A DNA stretch of 64,000 bases, taken from assembly GCF_001040945.1 (NCBI RefSeq), contig NZ_CP011930.1, positions 2,147,704 through 2,211,703 of the forward strand, in the 5' to 3' direction. Below are positions 12,708 through 24,254 of the stretch, piece after piece. Within the stretch, counting starts at the first letter, position 1, and each line of letters opens with the position of its first letter. The translations under genes were made by a program, and so were the position numbers. This DNA comes from Herbaspirillum seropedicae (lineage in GTDB: Bacteria > Pseudomonadota > Gammaproteobacteria > Burkholderiales > Burkholderiaceae_D). The notes under the pieces were generated by a model, which saw nothing but the letters and a program-made list of their open reading frames with translations, did not search any database and was not told the DNA's origin.

Positions 12708-15050
12708 ATGTCGAAGACGAGTCAAGCCCACATCCGCAACACCAAGGCGCCGGCGCCCCCCATGCCCAGCCGTCTGGTGCGGCTGTTATCCGAGGCGCGC
12801 TGGCTGGCGCTGTCCGCCTTGCTGGTCTACCTGGTACTGATCCTGCTGAGCTATTCCAAGACCGACCCCGGCTGGTCGGTGGCCAGCTCGGTGCCGCGCG
12901 TGGGCAACTGGGGTGGTCGCGTGGGCGCCTGGATGGCCGACCTGATGCTCTACATCTTCGGCTTGTCGGCCTGGTGGTGGTGCGTGCTGGCCGCCCGCTC
13001 GGTGTGGACCGGCTATCGGCGCCTGTCCAATCGCTTCCTGGTGGCCCAGCCGGTGGAACCTGAACACCAGCAGGAGCCGCTCATCCGCGCCGTCGGCTTC
13101 GTCTTCATGCTCACCGGCAGCATGGGCATCGAATTCACCCGCATGCATCGCTTTGCCCCCAAGCTGCCGCACTCGTCCGGTGGCGTGCTGGGCGAGATGA
13201 TCGGTTCGGCCGTGCAGCCCACCTTCGGTTTCACCGGTTCCACGCTGCTGCTGCTGATGCTGTTCGGCCTGGGCTTCTCGCTGCTGTTCCATGTCTCGTG
13301 GCTGGCAGCGGTGGAGCGCATCGGCGGACTCATCGAGGATGGCCTGTTCTGGGTGCGCGACTTCTTCGCCGCCCGGGCTGACCGCAAGGCTGGCCAGGAG
13401 GCTGCCGTCAAGCGCGAGGAAACCGTGGTGCAGGAGCGCGCCAAGATCGTCGAAGCGCCGCCCATCCGCATCGAGCCGCAGATCGTGGAGGTGCAGAAAT
13501 CCGACCGCGTCCAGAAGGAAAAGCAGACCAGCCTGTTCGACGACGTCAGCACCGACCTGCCGCCGCTGTCGCTGCTGGACGAGGCCCCGCCGTCGCAGCA
13601 GACGGTGTCGGTGGAAACCCTGGAATTCACCAGCCGCCTGATCGAGAAGAAGCTCTCCGACTTCGGCGTCGAGGTCAAGGTGGTGGCGGCCTATCCCGGC
13701 CCGGTGATCACCCGTTACGAGATCGAACCAGCCACCGGCGTCAAGGGCAGCCAGATCGTCAACCTGGCGCGCGACCTGGCGCGTTCGCTGTCGCTGACCT
13801 CGATCCGCGTGGTGGAAGTCATCCAGGGCAAGAATTACATGGGCCTGGAATTGCCCAACCCCAAGCGCCAGATCGTGCGCCTGACCGAGATCCTCGGCTC
13901 CAAGGTCTACAACGACAGTCATTCCAGCCTCACCGTGGCGCTGGGCAAGGATATCGCCGGCAACCCGGTGGTGGCCGACCTGGCCAAGATGCCCCACCTG
14001 CTGGTGGCCGGCACCACCGGTTCGGGCAAGTCGGTGGGCATCAACGCCACCATCCTCTCGCTGCTCTACAAGTCCACCCCGCGCCAGGTGCGCCTGATCC
14101 TGATCGACCCCAAGATGCTGGAACTGTCGATCTACGAAGGCATCCCGCACCTGCTGGCGCCCGTGGTGACCGACATGCGCCAGGCTGGCCACGCGCTGAA
14201 CTGGGCGGTGGAAGAGATGGAGCGGCGCTACAAGAAGATGTCCAAGCTGGGCGTGCGCAACCTGGCCGGCTACAACCAGAAGATCGCCGACGCCGAAAAA
14301 CGCGGCGAGAAGATCCCCAATCCCTTCAGCCTCACCCCGGACGCGCCGGAGCCGCTGGAGCAGCTGGAAACCATCGTCATCATCATCGACGAACTGGCCG
14401 ACCTGATGATGGTGGTGGGCAAGAAGGTGGAAGAACTGATCGCCCGTATCGCCCAGAAGGCGCGCGCAGCCGGTATTCACCTGATCCTGGCGACCCAGCG
14501 TCCCTCGGTGGACGTCATCACCGGCCTGATCAAGGCCAACGTGCCGACGCGCATCGCCTTCCAGGTCTCCTCCAAGATCGACTCGCGCACCATCCTCGAC
14601 CAGATGGGTGCGGAAACCCTGCTGGGCATGGGCGACATGCTCTACAACCCGCCGGGTACGGGGCTGCCGGTGCGTGTGCACGGCGCTTTCGTCTCGGACG
14701 ATGAAGTGCATCGCGTGGTGGAACACCTCAAATCCCAGGGGGAACCGAATTACATCGAGGGCATCCTAGAGGGAGGCGTGCTCGAAGACGCCGACGGCGG
14801 CGGCAGCGGTGCTGCGGCTGGTGGAGCCGGCGGCGGCGAGGGCGACGAGATGTACGACCAGGCCGTGGCCGTGGTGCTCAAGCATCGCCGCGCCTCGATC
14901 TCGCTGGTGCAGCGCCACCTGCGCATCGGCTACAACCGGGCCGCTCGCCTCTTGGAGCAGATGGAGCAGAGCGGTCTGGTCTCTACCATGCAATCCAATG
15001 GCAACCGTGAAATCCTGGTGCCGGCTGGCGCCAGCGATGCGGCCGAATAA
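12708..15050 (+). CDS. ftsK: DNA translocase FtsK
   Basis: A 780-residue divisome protein that pumps DNA at the septum and activates XerCD at dif. Hydrophobic segments at roughly 32-48, 76-97, 128-140 and 178-205 form the N-terminal membrane domain. A fairly short, charged linker follows. The motor has Walker A GTTGSGKS near 435 and Walker B IIIIDEL near 558, and the C-terminal gamma winged helix ([20 protein letters not shown]), which reads KOPS, lies at about 715-776. A Gly/Ala-rich patch precedes gamma. The frame is open upstream, but ATG 12708 with GGAA before it and similarity starting there is the likely start. lolA follows as in related genomes. Confidence 0.96.
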   Translation: MSKTSQAHIRNTKAPAPPMPSRLVRLLSEARWLALSALLVYLVLILLSYSKTDPGWSVASSVPRVGNWGGRVGAWMADLMLYIFGLSAWWWCVLAARSVWTGYRRLSNRFLVAQPVEPEHQQEPLIRAVGFVFMLTGSMGIEFTRMHRFAPKLPHSSGGVLGEMIGSAVQPTFGFTGSTLLLLMLFGLGFSLLFHVSWLAAVERIGGLIEDGLFWVRDFFAARADRKAGQEAAVKREETVVQERAKIVEAPPIRIEPQIVEVQKSDRVQKEKQTSLFDDVSTDLPPLSLLDEAPPSQQTVSVETLEFTSRLIEKKLSDFGVEVKVVAAYPGPVITRYEIEPATGVKGSQIVNLARDLARSLSLTSIRVVEVIQGKNYMGLELPNPKRQIVRLTEILGSKVYNDSHSSLTVALGKDIAGNPVVADLAKMPHLLVAGTTGSGKSVGINATILSLLYKSTPRQVRLILIDPKMLELSIYEGIPHLLAPVVTDMRQAGHALNWAVEEMERRYKKMSKLGVRNLAGYNQKIADAEKRGEKIPNPFSLTPDAPEPLEQLETIVIIIDELADLMMVVGKKVEELIARIAQKARAAGIHLILATQRPSVDVITGLIKANVPTRIAFQVSSKIDSRTILDQMGAETLLGMGDMLYNPPGTGLPVRVHGAFVSDDEVHRVVEHLKSQGEPNYIEGILEGGVLEDADGGGSGAAAGGAGGGEGDEMYDQAVAVVLKHRRASISLVQRHLRIGYNRAARLLEQMEQSGLVSTMQSNGNREILVPAGASDAAE

Positions 15051-15109
15051 GTCGGTCGAATAAGCAGGTCGCCCCCGGCGGCGGCCACCTCAAGAAGGAA
15101 TCAAATAAC

Positions 15110-15823
15110 ATGGACAATTCCAGAAACGCATCTCGCCTGCGCGCCGCGCAAGCGCCTGCCTCCACGCTGCGTCGCCGACTGATGGCCGCCGGCCTGTCGG
15201 CCCTGGTCGTGGCCGGCGCCATCACCATCACGGCCTTGACGCCGGGCCGCGCCTCGGCGGCCGCATTGGACCAGTTCAAGCAATTCGTCAGCAGCACCCA
15301 GTCCGCCAAGGGGGCATTCACCCAGCGCATGGTCAGGACCGAGAATGGCGCCACCAAGGTGGTCAACACCTCCAGCGGCAGCTTCGTGTTCTCGCGCCCG
15401 GGCAAGTTCATCTGGACCTACCAGAAACCGTACGAGCAGGTGATCCAGGCCGATGGCGAAAAACTGTTCATCTACGACAAGGACCTCAACCAGGTCACCA
15501 CCAAGAAGCTGGGCAATGCGCTCGGCTCTTCGCCAGCCGCCATCCTGTTCGGCAGCAATGACCTGGAAAAGAACTTCACCCTCAAGGAAGCCGGCGACAA
15601 GGACGGCCTGGAGTGGCTGGAAGCCGTCCCCAAGAGCAAGGACACCACCTTCGACCGTATCGGCATCGGCTTGAAGAATGGCACGCCGGTGGCCATGGAA
15701 TTGCATGATTCCTTCGGCCAGGTCTCGCTGCTCAGTTTCGACAGCTTCGAGAAGAATCCGCCGCTGAAGGTCAACAGCTTCAGCTTCACCATCCCCAAGG
15801 GCGCGGACGTCTTCAACAACTGA
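15110..15823 (+). CDS. lolA: Outer-membrane lipoprotein carrier protein LolA
   Basis: Periplasmic chaperone that takes lipoproteins from LolCDE to LolB. The 237-residue frame includes an unusually long, arginine-rich N-region (about 24 residues, RRRLMAAG) before the hydrophobic signal core and an ASA-type cleavage site near residue 47. If ATG 15182 is used instead, the signal peptide has normal length. The mature part shows the LolA pattern: FTQRMV, SGSFVFSRPGKFIWTY, YDKDLNQVT and a C-terminal FTIPKGADV. It lies 59 bases after ftsK and upstream of rarA, the ftsK-lolA-rarA order common in betaproteobacteria, here interrupted by the opposite-strand fdxA. Confidence 0.93.
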   Translation: MDNSRNASRLRAAQAPASTLRRRLMAAGLSALVVAGAITITALTPGRASAAALDQFKQFVSSTQSAKGAFTQRMVRTENGATKVVNTSSGSFVFSRPGKFIWTYQKPYEQVIQADGEKLFIYDKDLNQVTTKKLGNALGSSPAAILFGSNDLEKNFTLKEAGDKDGLEWLEAVPKSKDTTFDRIGIGLKNGTPVAMELHDSFGQVSLLSFDSFEKNPPLKVNSFSFTIPKGADVFNN

Positions 15824-15857
15824 AGCTGTTCTGTCGGGATCGGCTGGCAAGAATGAA

Positions 15858-15895
15858 GACAGCCCCGCAGGCGTATGCTTGCGGGGCTGTTTTCC
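15858..15895. terminator. Bidirectional terminator between lolA and fdxA
   Basis: A 12-bp GC-rich stem with one mismatch (15859-15870 with 15879-15890) ends in TTTT on the plus strand, and lies 35 bases after lolA and 18 bases beyond the fdxA stop, so it can serve both convergent genes. Confidence 0.8.
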
Positions 15896-15907
15896 TGTTG
15901 CCCTGGG

Positions 15908-16246
15908 TCAGGCCTGCGGCTGTTCCAGCAGCGGCAGCTTGTCCGCCACGTCCTTCCATTTCTCGTGCCCGGGCAGGGGCGGCTTGGCCTGGGTGATGGG
16001 CTTCCAGCCCGGCTGCCGGGACAGCCGGGCATTCAATTGCTCGAAGTGCGCCAGGGTCGCCGGCAGGTCGGTCGCGTTGTAGATCGCCCCCACCGGACAC
16101 TCCGGCACGCACATGGAGCAATCGATGCAGCCGTCCGGGTCGATGACGAGGAAATTCGGGCCTTCCACGAAGCAGTCCATCGGGCAGACGCTGACGCAAT
16201 CGGTATATTTGCACTGGATGCAGGAATCGGTGACGACGAAGGGCAT
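15908..16246 (-). CDS. fdxA: Seven-iron ferredoxin FdxA
   Basis: A 112-residue electron carrier with one [3Fe-4S] and one [4Fe-4S] cluster. The cysteines are in CIQCKYTDCVSVCPMDCF near the N-terminus and CIDCSMCVPECPVGAI around 40-55, followed by the C-terminal extension usual for proteobacterial FdxA. The start ATG 16246 places the first cysteine motif nine residues in, as expected; upstream in-frame sequence has no family similarity. It lies on the opposite strand between lolA and rarA. Confidence 0.95.
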   Translation of the reverse strand: MPFVVTDSCIQCKYTDCVSVCPMDCFVEGPNFLVIDPDGCIDCSMCVPECPVGAIYNATDLPATLAHFEQLNARLSRQPGWKPITQAKPPLPGHEKWKDVADKLPLLEQPQA

Positions 16247-16483
16247 GGAGAAGGCTTGGTGAAGAAAAAGGCGCAGGCCGCATTCTAACCGCTGGGCCGG
16301 ATGGCTGCAGGCGTCGCCCATTGCCCCCGGGGCCGCCTGCTGCGTTAGACTACGGCCTTTGGTGAACGCGTCGGGCAATCCGGCGCTGCGCCCGCATCCT
16401 GATGAATATGAACTTTATTTCCCCAGCCGCCCTGCAGCGGTCCTGCTTCCTCGTTGCTTCCAGTTCTGTGGAGGAGCGCCCTC

Positions 16484-17788
16484 ATGGCTGACCTGTTCGC
16501 CCAAGAGCCCGCCGCGCCGCTGGCCGAAGCGCTGCGGCCCAAGACGCTCGACGAAGTCATCGGGCAGTCGCACCTGCTCGGGGAAGGCAAGCCGCTGCGC
16601 CTGGCCTTCCAGTCGGGCAAGCCGCATTCGATGATCTTCTGGGGCCCGCCGGGCGTAGGCAAGACCACGCTGGCGCGCCTGACTGCGACGGCCTTCGAGT
16701 GTGAGTTCATCGCCTTGTCGGCGGTGTTCTCGGGTGTGAAGGATATACGCGCAGCCATGGAGCAGGCCGAGCAGAATCTGGCGATGGGCAAGCACACCAT
16801 CCTGTTCGTCGATGAAATCCACCGCTTCAACAAGTCCCAGCAGGACGCGCTGCTACCCTATGCGGAAAGCGGGCTGGTGACCTTCATTGGCGCGACCACC
16901 GAGAACCCTTCCTTCGAGGTCAATTCGGCGCTGTTGTCGCGCGCCCAGGTGTATGTGCTCAAGTCGCTCACCGATGAGGAGCTCAAGCAACTGCTCAAGC
17001 GTGCGCAGGACAAGGCGCTGGGTGATCTGCAATTCGACCAGCAGGCCACCGATACGATCATCGGTTATGCCGATGGCGACGCGCGCCGCTTCCTGAACCT
17101 GCTGGAGCAGACCGATACGGCAGCGCGCACCACCGGCACGCGCCTGGTGACTGCGGAATTCCTGCAGAATGCGCTGACTCTCAACAGCCGTCGCTTCGAC
17201 AAGGGCGGCGACAACTTCTACGACCAGATCTCGGCCCTGCACAAGTCGGTGCGCGGCTCCCACCCGGACGCCGCGCTGTACTGGCTGACCCGCATGCTCG
17301 ATGGCGGCGCCGACCCGCGCTACCTGTCGCGCCGCATCGTGCGCATGGCCTGGGAAGACATCGGCCTGGCCGATCCGCGCGCCATGCAGATCGCCAATGA
17401 CGCCGCGCTGACCTACGAACGGCTGGGCAGCCCCGAGGGCGAGCTGGCGCTGGGCCAGGCAGTGATCTACCTGGCCGTGGCGGCCAAGAGCAATGCCGGC
17501 TACAACGCCTATAACGCCGCGCGCGCCTTCGTGAAGCAGGACAAGAGCCGGGAAGTGCCGGTGCACCTGCGCAATGCGCCGACCAAGCTGATGAAGGAGC
17601 TGGGCTATGGGCATGAGTATCGCTATGCGCATGATGAGCCCAATGCCTATGCGGCCGGTGAGACCTATCTGCCGGACGGCATTGAGGAGCCGGGCTGGTA
17701 TCAGCCGGTGCCGCGCGGGCTGGAAATAAAGATCGGTGAGAAGCTCGCCACTTTGCGCCAGTGGGATGAAGAGGCCCGCAAGGACTAG
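16484..17788 (+). CDS. rarA: Replication-associated recombination ATPase RarA (MgsA)
   Basis: A 434-residue AAA+ ATPase related to clamp loaders and RuvB that acts at stalled replication forks. It starts with the family's LAEALRPKTLDEVIGQSHLL, has Walker A GPPGVGKT at 54-61, Walker B FVDEIHRF near 108-115 and the sensor-1 segment IGATTENPSFEV. The C-terminal half is the tetramerisation domain (FYDQISALHKSVRGSHPDAALYW). ATG 16484 is preferred over upstream in-frame starts because GGAGGAG lies nine bases before it. Only three bases separate its stop from the convergent editing-protein gene. Confidence 0.95.
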   Translation: MADLFAQEPAAPLAEALRPKTLDEVIGQSHLLGEGKPLRLAFQSGKPHSMIFWGPPGVGKTTLARLTATAFECEFIALSAVFSGVKDIRAAMEQAEQNLAMGKHTILFVDEIHRFNKSQQDALLPYAESGLVTFIGATTENPSFEVNSALLSRAQVYVLKSLTDEELKQLLKRAQDKALGDLQFDQQATDTIIGYADGDARRFLNLLEQTDTAARTTGTRLVTAEFLQNALTLNSRRFDKGGDNFYDQISALHKSVRGSHPDAALYWLTRMLDGGADPRYLSRRIVRMAWEDIGLADPRAMQIANDAALTYERLGSPEGELALGQAVIYLAVAAKSNAGYNAYNAARAFVKQDKSREVPVHLRNAPTKLMKELGYGHEYRYAHDEPNAYAAGETYLPDGIEEPGWYQPVPRGLEIKIGEKLATLRQWDEEARKD

Positions 17789-17791
17789 GCG

Positions 17792-18433
17792 TCAGTTGAC
17801 CACGTCGTAACGAACCGACACCTCACCTTTCTTGATCCGCACGGATTGAATGCGGATCTGCCCGATCTCTCCCAGAGCGGCCACATGCGTCCCGCCACAA
17901 GGATAGGCGGGCAAATCCCCAAAGCCGATCTGCCGCAAGCCGTCTTGCATCGCCATCACGCAGGGCAGGTCCTGCGCCAGCAAGGCATTGCAACGGCGCT
18001 CCAGTTCCGCCGGCGCCAGCTCTTGCGCCGCGGCCTCTGTCGGGGCAGCCACGCCCACCACGCGCGCTTCTCCCGGCCAGTGGTGGGCCTTGGTCGGCGT
18101 CCACCCCAGTTCGGTCATGACCTGGCCAATCACATGGCCCGCCGAATGCAGCCGCGCATGCAGCTGGCGCGGCTGGGCATCGACCAATGCGACGGCTGGG
18201 CCGGGTGCGACGGGGGCGGTGGTGTAATGAACGACGCCGTCACTTTCACTGAGCACGCGCAGCACCTCGACCTCAGCGATCCAGCCGGTATCGCTGGGCT
18301 GGCCGCCGCCTTGCGGATGAAAGGGCGTGGCGGAGAGCCGGATGGCGTAGCGGCCATCTTCCTGCGGGGTGCAGTCCAGTACGTGGATGTCGGCGCGCAA
18401 GGCGCGGTCGGTGAGGTAGAGGCGTTCTGTCAT
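17792..18433 (-). CDS. Alanyl-tRNA editing protein (AlaX family)
   Basis: A free-standing homologue of the AlaRS editing domain, 213 residues, that hydrolyses mischarged seryl- or glycyl-tRNA(Ala). The zinc-binding residues are visible in HARLHSAGHVIG and the C-terminal CGGTHVAALGEIG, and the barrel part carries the conserved FHPQGGGQPSDTG. ATG 18433 is chosen because this matches family N-termini, though the frame is open to 18538. It is divergent from the LysR gene with a 97-base gap. Confidence 0.9.
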   Translation of the reverse strand: MTERLYLTDRALRADIHVLDCTPQEDGRYAIRLSATPFHPQGGGQPSDTGWIAEVEVLRVLSESDGVVHYTTAPVAPGPAVALVDAQPRQLHARLHSAGHVIGQVMTELGWTPTKAHHWPGEARVVGVAAPTEAAAQELAPAELERRCNALLAQDLPCVMAMQDGLRQIGFGDLPAYPCGGTHVAALGEIGQIRIQSVRIKKGEVSVRYDVVN

Positions 18434-18530
18434 GGCGAGGCTTTCCGATTGGCTGGCAGCAAGTGCCCTGCATTGTATCGATCGGCTGGAGTTGCGATAA
18501 TCCAGCTCCTGAGCAAATGATCTTTGCACC

Positions 18531-19478
18531 ATGAGCACAAATCAAAGCATCGCGCTGCTGAATGAAATGGCGGTTTTCGCCAAGGTGGTGGAGACCGGCA
18601 GCTTTTCGGAAGCGGCCCGCCAACTGGGCGCCACGCCCTCAGCCATCAGCCGCGCCATCGCCCGGCTGGAAAAGGCCCTGGGCACCCAATTGCTGCAGCG
18701 GACCACCCGCAAGCTGCGCCTGAGCGAGAGCGGCCAGGACATCCACGCCCGCTGCCGCGACATGCTCAACGCGGCCCAGGCCGTGCTGGCGGTCTCCGGC
18801 GCGTTCGACGCCGAGCCGCAGGGGCAGGTGAGGGTGAGCGTGCCCAAGGCGGTGGGGCATGCGCTGGTGCATCCACATGTGCCGGATTTCCTGGCCGCGC
18901 ATCCCAAGGTGGACGTGCTGCTGCGGCTGGAAGACCGCTATATGGACCTCATCGACGATGAGGTCGACCTGGCCATCCGCATCACCGATCATCCGCCACC
19001 GGGCCTGATGGGACGCCGCCTGATGCGTATCGATCATCTGCTGTGCGCCACGCCGCACTACCTGGCCACTCACGGTACGCCAGCCCATCCCCAGGCCCTG
19101 AAGGAGCATAGTTGCATCTATCTTGGCGAATCGCCGGCGGATGCGCGCTGGCGTTTCCGCCGGCAGGGAAAGTCGGTCAATGTCGAGGTGCGGGGACGGT
19201 ATGCGGCCAACCATACTGGCGTGCGGCTCGATGCCGTGCTGCGCCATCTGGGCATTGCCAGCCTGCCGTATTTCATCGCCAGGCCGGCGCTGGAGGAGGG
19301 CAGTCTGGTGCAGGTGCTGCCGCAATGGAGCTTCAGGACGCACTACTGTGGCGAGCTGTGGGCGCTGTATCCGGCCACGCGCCATCTGCCGCCGCGCCTG
19401 GGCGCCTTCGTCCAGTTCCTGGCGCAGCGGCTGGCGCAGGAGCCGACCCTGGCGGGCGGCGGCAAGGCGGCGCGCTGA
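18531..19478 (+). CDS. LysR-family transcriptional regulator
   Basis: A 315-residue regulator with an N-terminal winged helix-turn-helix (FSEAARQLGATPSAISRAIARLEKALG, about 26-52) and a C-terminal effector-binding domain of the CrgA/DsdC-like group, including the PHYLATHGTP and RYAANHTGVRLDAVL stretches. It is divergent from the AlaX gene, the classical arrangement for a LysR regulator and its target, but AlaX is an unusual target, so its regulon is not known. Its stop is six bases from the end of the convergent membrane-protein gene. Confidence 0.92.
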   Translation: MSTNQSIALLNEMAVFAKVVETGSFSEAARQLGATPSAISRAIARLEKALGTQLLQRTTRKLRLSESGQDIHARCRDMLNAAQAVLAVSGAFDAEPQGQVRVSVPKAVGHALVHPHVPDFLAAHPKVDVLLRLEDRYMDLIDDEVDLAIRITDHPPPGLMGRRLMRIDHLLCATPHYLATHGTPAHPQALKEHSCIYLGESPADARWRFRRQGKSVNVEVRGRYAANHTGVRLDAVLRHLGIASLPYFIARPALEEGSLVQVLPQWSFRTHYCGELWALYPATRHLPPRLGAFVQFLAQRLAQEPTLAGGGKAAR

Positions 19479-19484
19479 GGGGGC

Positions 19485-20108
19485 TCAGGCGGGCTGGCGG
19501 CTCCAGACATGGAAGCTGCCTTCCATGGCCGACATGGCGGCGATCACGGTGCTGTAGTTCTGGTCGTTGTCATAGCCGGGCAGGCGCTGCTTCATGGCTT
19601 GCATCAGCTCTTCCAGGCCGTCGGCGTCGTTCGGGACCAAGATGCCCTTGATGCCTTCGGCGCTCTGGCCCGAGAGTATCCATTCGGGTTGCGGCAAGTG
19701 GCCTTCGCTGATACGGATGGTCACGTCCTTGACCTCTGCCCAGGCGATGCCTTCGCGCTTGGCGCCGCGCACCATGGTGCGGATTTCTTCGTCATCGAAT
19801 TCGACGCTGATCTTGCGCGCCTGCTGCGCCGCCAGCCGGGCCGGAGACAGCTCGGCGGCGCCCGGAGCCTGTACCTTCCAGTCGCTCTTGCGCGCCTTGG
19901 GCGGGACGAAACGGTTCTTGATCTGCTGGCCGAAGGCAAAGGCCGCGCCGAAGGAGAGGCCGGCGATCAATCCGTAGAACAGGCTGGCGTCGTTGGACAT
20001 GTAATGGATGCCGGCCCATAAGCCCAGGGCGAAGGCGGCTACCAGGCCCAGCAGGGAAAACAGGACGGGGACGTCGCGCGGGGCGCGGGGATCTTGCGGT
20101 GCAGACAT
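19485..20108 (-). CDS. Hypothetical protein with two transmembrane segments
   Basis: A 207-residue protein I do not recognise. After a short N-terminus there are two hydrophobic helices (VLFSLLGLVAAFALGLWAGI at about 15-34 and LFYGLIAGLSFGAAFAFG at about 43-60). The remainder is soluble and hydrophilic, with ISVEFDDEEIRTMVRGAKREG and a segment that resembles a PH-like/YcxB-type fold (WAEVKDVTIRISEGHL). ATG 20108 is used; the frame is open to 20258 without support. It is convergent with the LysR gene and divergent from serS. Confidence 0.75.
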   Translation of the reverse strand: MSAPQDPRAPRDVPVLFSLLGLVAAFALGLWAGIHYMSNDASLFYGLIAGLSFGAAFAFGQQIKNRFVPPKARKSDWKVQAPGAAELSPARLAAQQARKISVEFDDEEIRTMVRGAKREGIAWAEVKDVTIRISEGHLPQPEWILSGQSAEGIKGILVPNDADGLEELMQAMKQRLPGYDNDQNYSTVIAAMSAMEGSFHVWSRQPA

Positions 20109-20195
20109 GGTGAAAGGGACAGGGTCTCTGGATGGCGGAATTGGCCGAATGGTAACCCGCCCGGATAGGCCCCGGATACCCCCGGCCCGTGCTGA

Positions 20196-21599
<1,404 letters not shown>

Positions 21600-21637
21600 G
21601 CGCTCAACCCTGCCGCGTTTCCGCTGCGCTGCATGTG

Positions 21638-21674
21638 AAAACGGCTGCCTCTGGATGAGGCAGCCGTTTTTTTT
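21638..21674 (+). terminator. Rho-independent terminator of serS
   Basis: A perfect 14-bp stem (21638-21651 with 21657-21670) with a five-base loop runs into an eight-T tract, 38 bases after serS. Confidence 0.92.
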
Positions 21675-21712
21675 ACGTCTGGCTGGCGAAAACGTTTTCT
21701 TGAGGGCGCTGG

Positions 21713-23593
21713 CTAGGCGTCCTTGAGGGCCCACGAGAAGGTTGCCGGGATACGGCGCTCGATGAAGAGGCTGTTGCCGGGGATTTTCTTGGCCTGTTTC
21801 TTGGCCCGCGTGGCGGCCGAGGCGATCTGGTGCGGCGAGGAATATTGCGACGGCTCGATCTTGACCGCGCCCAGCGACACCGACACCAGTTTATGGAAGA
21901 CCCGGTTGCCCTGGCGGTCTTCGGTGTAGTAGCCGCCGCGTTCGACGTCTTCGTCGTAGTAGAAGCCGCGGGTCTCGGCGTCGAAATTGTCCAGCATGCT
22001 GCGGCAGCGTTTTTCCCAGTCCTCGCTCTGGAACAGGATCAGGAAATCATCGCCGCCGATATGGCCGATGAAGTCCAGTTCAGGGTCGCAGGCCTGCTGC
22101 AGCACGCGGCCGGTGGCCTGGATCATGTCATCGCCCTTGCGGTAGCCGTAGACATCGTTGAAGGGCTTGAACTGGTCCAGGTCGCAATAGCAGATACAGA
22201 ATTCCACGCCGCTTTGCAGCAGGTATTCGATGTGGTCGTTGATGGGCACATTGCCCGGCAATTGCGTGAGCGGATTGGCATGGCGGGCCGCGTCGATCTG
22301 CATCTGGGTGATCTCGCGCAGCAGGTCGTGGCCGGTGCCCAGGCCCATGTACTGGCCACGGTCGGTAATGATGAAGCCGTTGGAGAGGTGGTGCGACTCG
22401 GCATGCACCAGCAGGTTGGAGAGGTCTTGGAGGCTGGTGCTCTGCTCGGTCAGGATGGGATTGGGGTCCATGAAGAAGGCGCAGGACTTCTTGCCATACA
22501 GCTCGCGCCCGTACAGGCGGGCGAAGCGTTCGACCATGCTGTAGCGGTTGATCAGCCCGATCGGCAGGCCATTGCTGACCACCGGCAGGGCCTGCAGCTG
22601 GGGATCGTTGACGAACATGTCATAGACCGTGTCATTGCTCACCTCAGGGCTGACGTAGCGGGTCTCGCGCAACAGCTTGAAGACGGTGGTGCTGTGCTTG
22701 CCGGGGCCGTATTTCTTGGCGTCCAGCGGCACCTTGTCGCGCCGCAGGGTCTTGGTGACGTCGTCCGAGATCGACACCGGCGGTTCCGGCAGCGGGCGCG
22801 AGATGTGGTAGCCCTGGCCGCAGGCGATGCCCAGGTCGCGGATGGTCAGCAGTTCGGCCTGCGACTCGATGCCTTCGGCGATGACGATGGAGCCGGACTT
22901 CTCGGCGATCTCCTGGATCGAGCGGACGAACTGCAGCTTCATCGGGTCGTGGTTGATGCCCTGGACGAAGTGCATGTCCACCTTCACGTATTCTGGCTGC
23001 AATTCCGACCACAGGCGCAGGCTGGAAAAACCTTCGCCCAGGTCGTCGATGGCGATCTGGAAGCCCATGTCGCGGTAATGCATGGCGGCGTTGCGCAGCT
23101 GGGCGTAGTCGTAGGTGGGTTCGTTCTCGGTCAGTTCGATGATGATGCGCTGCGGGTTCACGCCCAGGGTATCGAGATAGCGCAGGGTTTCGCCCTGGAT
23201 CGCCTCGGGCTGCATCAGCGCCCCGGGCGAGACGTTGAGGAACAGGTTGCCCGGCAGGCCCAGCTGGGCGAAGCGGGTCAGCACGATGTGGCGGCACAGG
23301 TATTCCATCTGTACCGACATGTTATGCGCGCGCGCGACCTTGAACAGCGCCAGCGGTGAATGCAGCGGGGTATTGGAAGGGCCGCGGATGAGGCCCTCAT
23401 AGCCCAGGATCTCGCCATTGCGCATGCGCACGATGGGCTGGAACAGGGCCGTTAGCTTGCGCTGGGCGATGATCTCGTGCAGCAGCGAGAGCATCGGGTC
23501 CTCGGTCCCGGACATCGTACCTCCCGCAGCGCGGGCGATCAGGTCGGCGACTTCAGTACCGAGCGGGAAGGAAAGGTTGGAAAGGGGCGCCAT
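21713..23593 (-). CDS. EAL-CBS-GGDEF cyclic-di-GMP protein
   Basis: A 626-residue cytoplasmic protein with three parts. The N-terminal EAL phosphodiesterase domain has EGL at 66-68, NVSPGAL, ELTEN, IDDLGEGFSSL, YVKVDMHFV, IAEGIES and GQGYHISRP, so its metal and catalytic residues look intact. The middle CBS pair (about 320-450) may sense nucleotides. The C-terminal GGDEF domain reads GGDDF near 512, a usable active-site variant. No membrane segment is seen. Start choice is uncertain: ATG 23593 is used, while ATG 23515 and starts near 23716 are alternatives with no better ribosome site. Both enzymatic activities are predicted, not shown. Confidence 0.92.
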   Translation of the reverse strand: MAPLSNLSFPLGTEVADLIARAAGGTMSGTEDPMLSLLHEIIAQRKLTALFQPIVRMRNGEILGYEGLIRGPSNTPLHSPLALFKVARAHNMSVQMEYLCRHIVLTRFAQLGLPGNLFLNVSPGALMQPEAIQGETLRYLDTLGVNPQRIIIELTENEPTYDYAQLRNAAMHYRDMGFQIAIDDLGEGFSSLRLWSELQPEYVKVDMHFVQGINHDPMKLQFVRSIQEIAEKSGSIVIAEGIESQAELLTIRDLGIACGQGYHISRPLPEPPVSISDDVTKTLRRDKVPLDAKKYGPGKHSTTVFKLLRETRYVSPEVSNDTVYDMFVNDPQLQALPVVSNGLPIGLINRYSMVERFARLYGRELYGKKSCAFFMDPNPILTEQSTSLQDLSNLLVHAESHHLSNGFIITDRGQYMGLGTGHDLLREITQMQIDAARHANPLTQLPGNVPINDHIEYLLQSGVEFCICYCDLDQFKPFNDVYGYRKGDDMIQATGRVLQQACDPELDFIGHIGGDDFLILFQSEDWEKRCRSMLDNFDAETRGFYYDEDVERGGYYTEDRQGNRVFHKLVSVSLGAVKIEPSQYSSPHQIASAATRAKKQAKKIPGNSLFIERRIPATFSWALKDA

Positions 23594-23784
23594 CTGGCAG
23601 GTACCGGGTTGGAATGGTCGAAAGAACGGCAAATAGTTTACGGATGCTAGAAGTGATTTATGACAAGATGATGATGCCGGGCAGCTCTGCGCTAGGGGAG
23701 GTGAAAATTCCTTCACCGACGTTGCGTGCCGGGGCGGGGTTATCAGGTGGATATTATTTTTTTAAACTTTTTTTGTGAAAATAG

Positions 23785-23813
23785 TTCCACTCTGAAAATA
23801 GTTCTGCTATAGT
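23785..23813 (+). promoter_or_regulatory. Promoter of tRNA-Ser
   Basis: TTCCAC at 23785-23790 and TATAGT at 23808-23813, with a 17-base spacer, lie 45 bases before the mature tRNA. An 11-base direct repeat, GAAAATAGTTC, at 23777-23787 and 23794-23804 overlaps the -35 element. Confidence 0.6.
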
Positions 23814-23857
23814 CGCTGTCTTTGCTGCACCACGCAGTGAAACGACCGAAGTTAACC

Positions 23858-24254
<397 letters not shown>

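Noticed and set aside
12786..14726. 646-codon open frame antisense to ftsK
   Set aside because: His/Gln/Asp-rich shadow sequence with no recognisable domain, fully covered by the well-supported ftsK.
15858..17788. Single operon lolA-rarA
   Set aside because: A terminator and the opposite-strand fdxA lie between them, so co-transcription is unlikely here.
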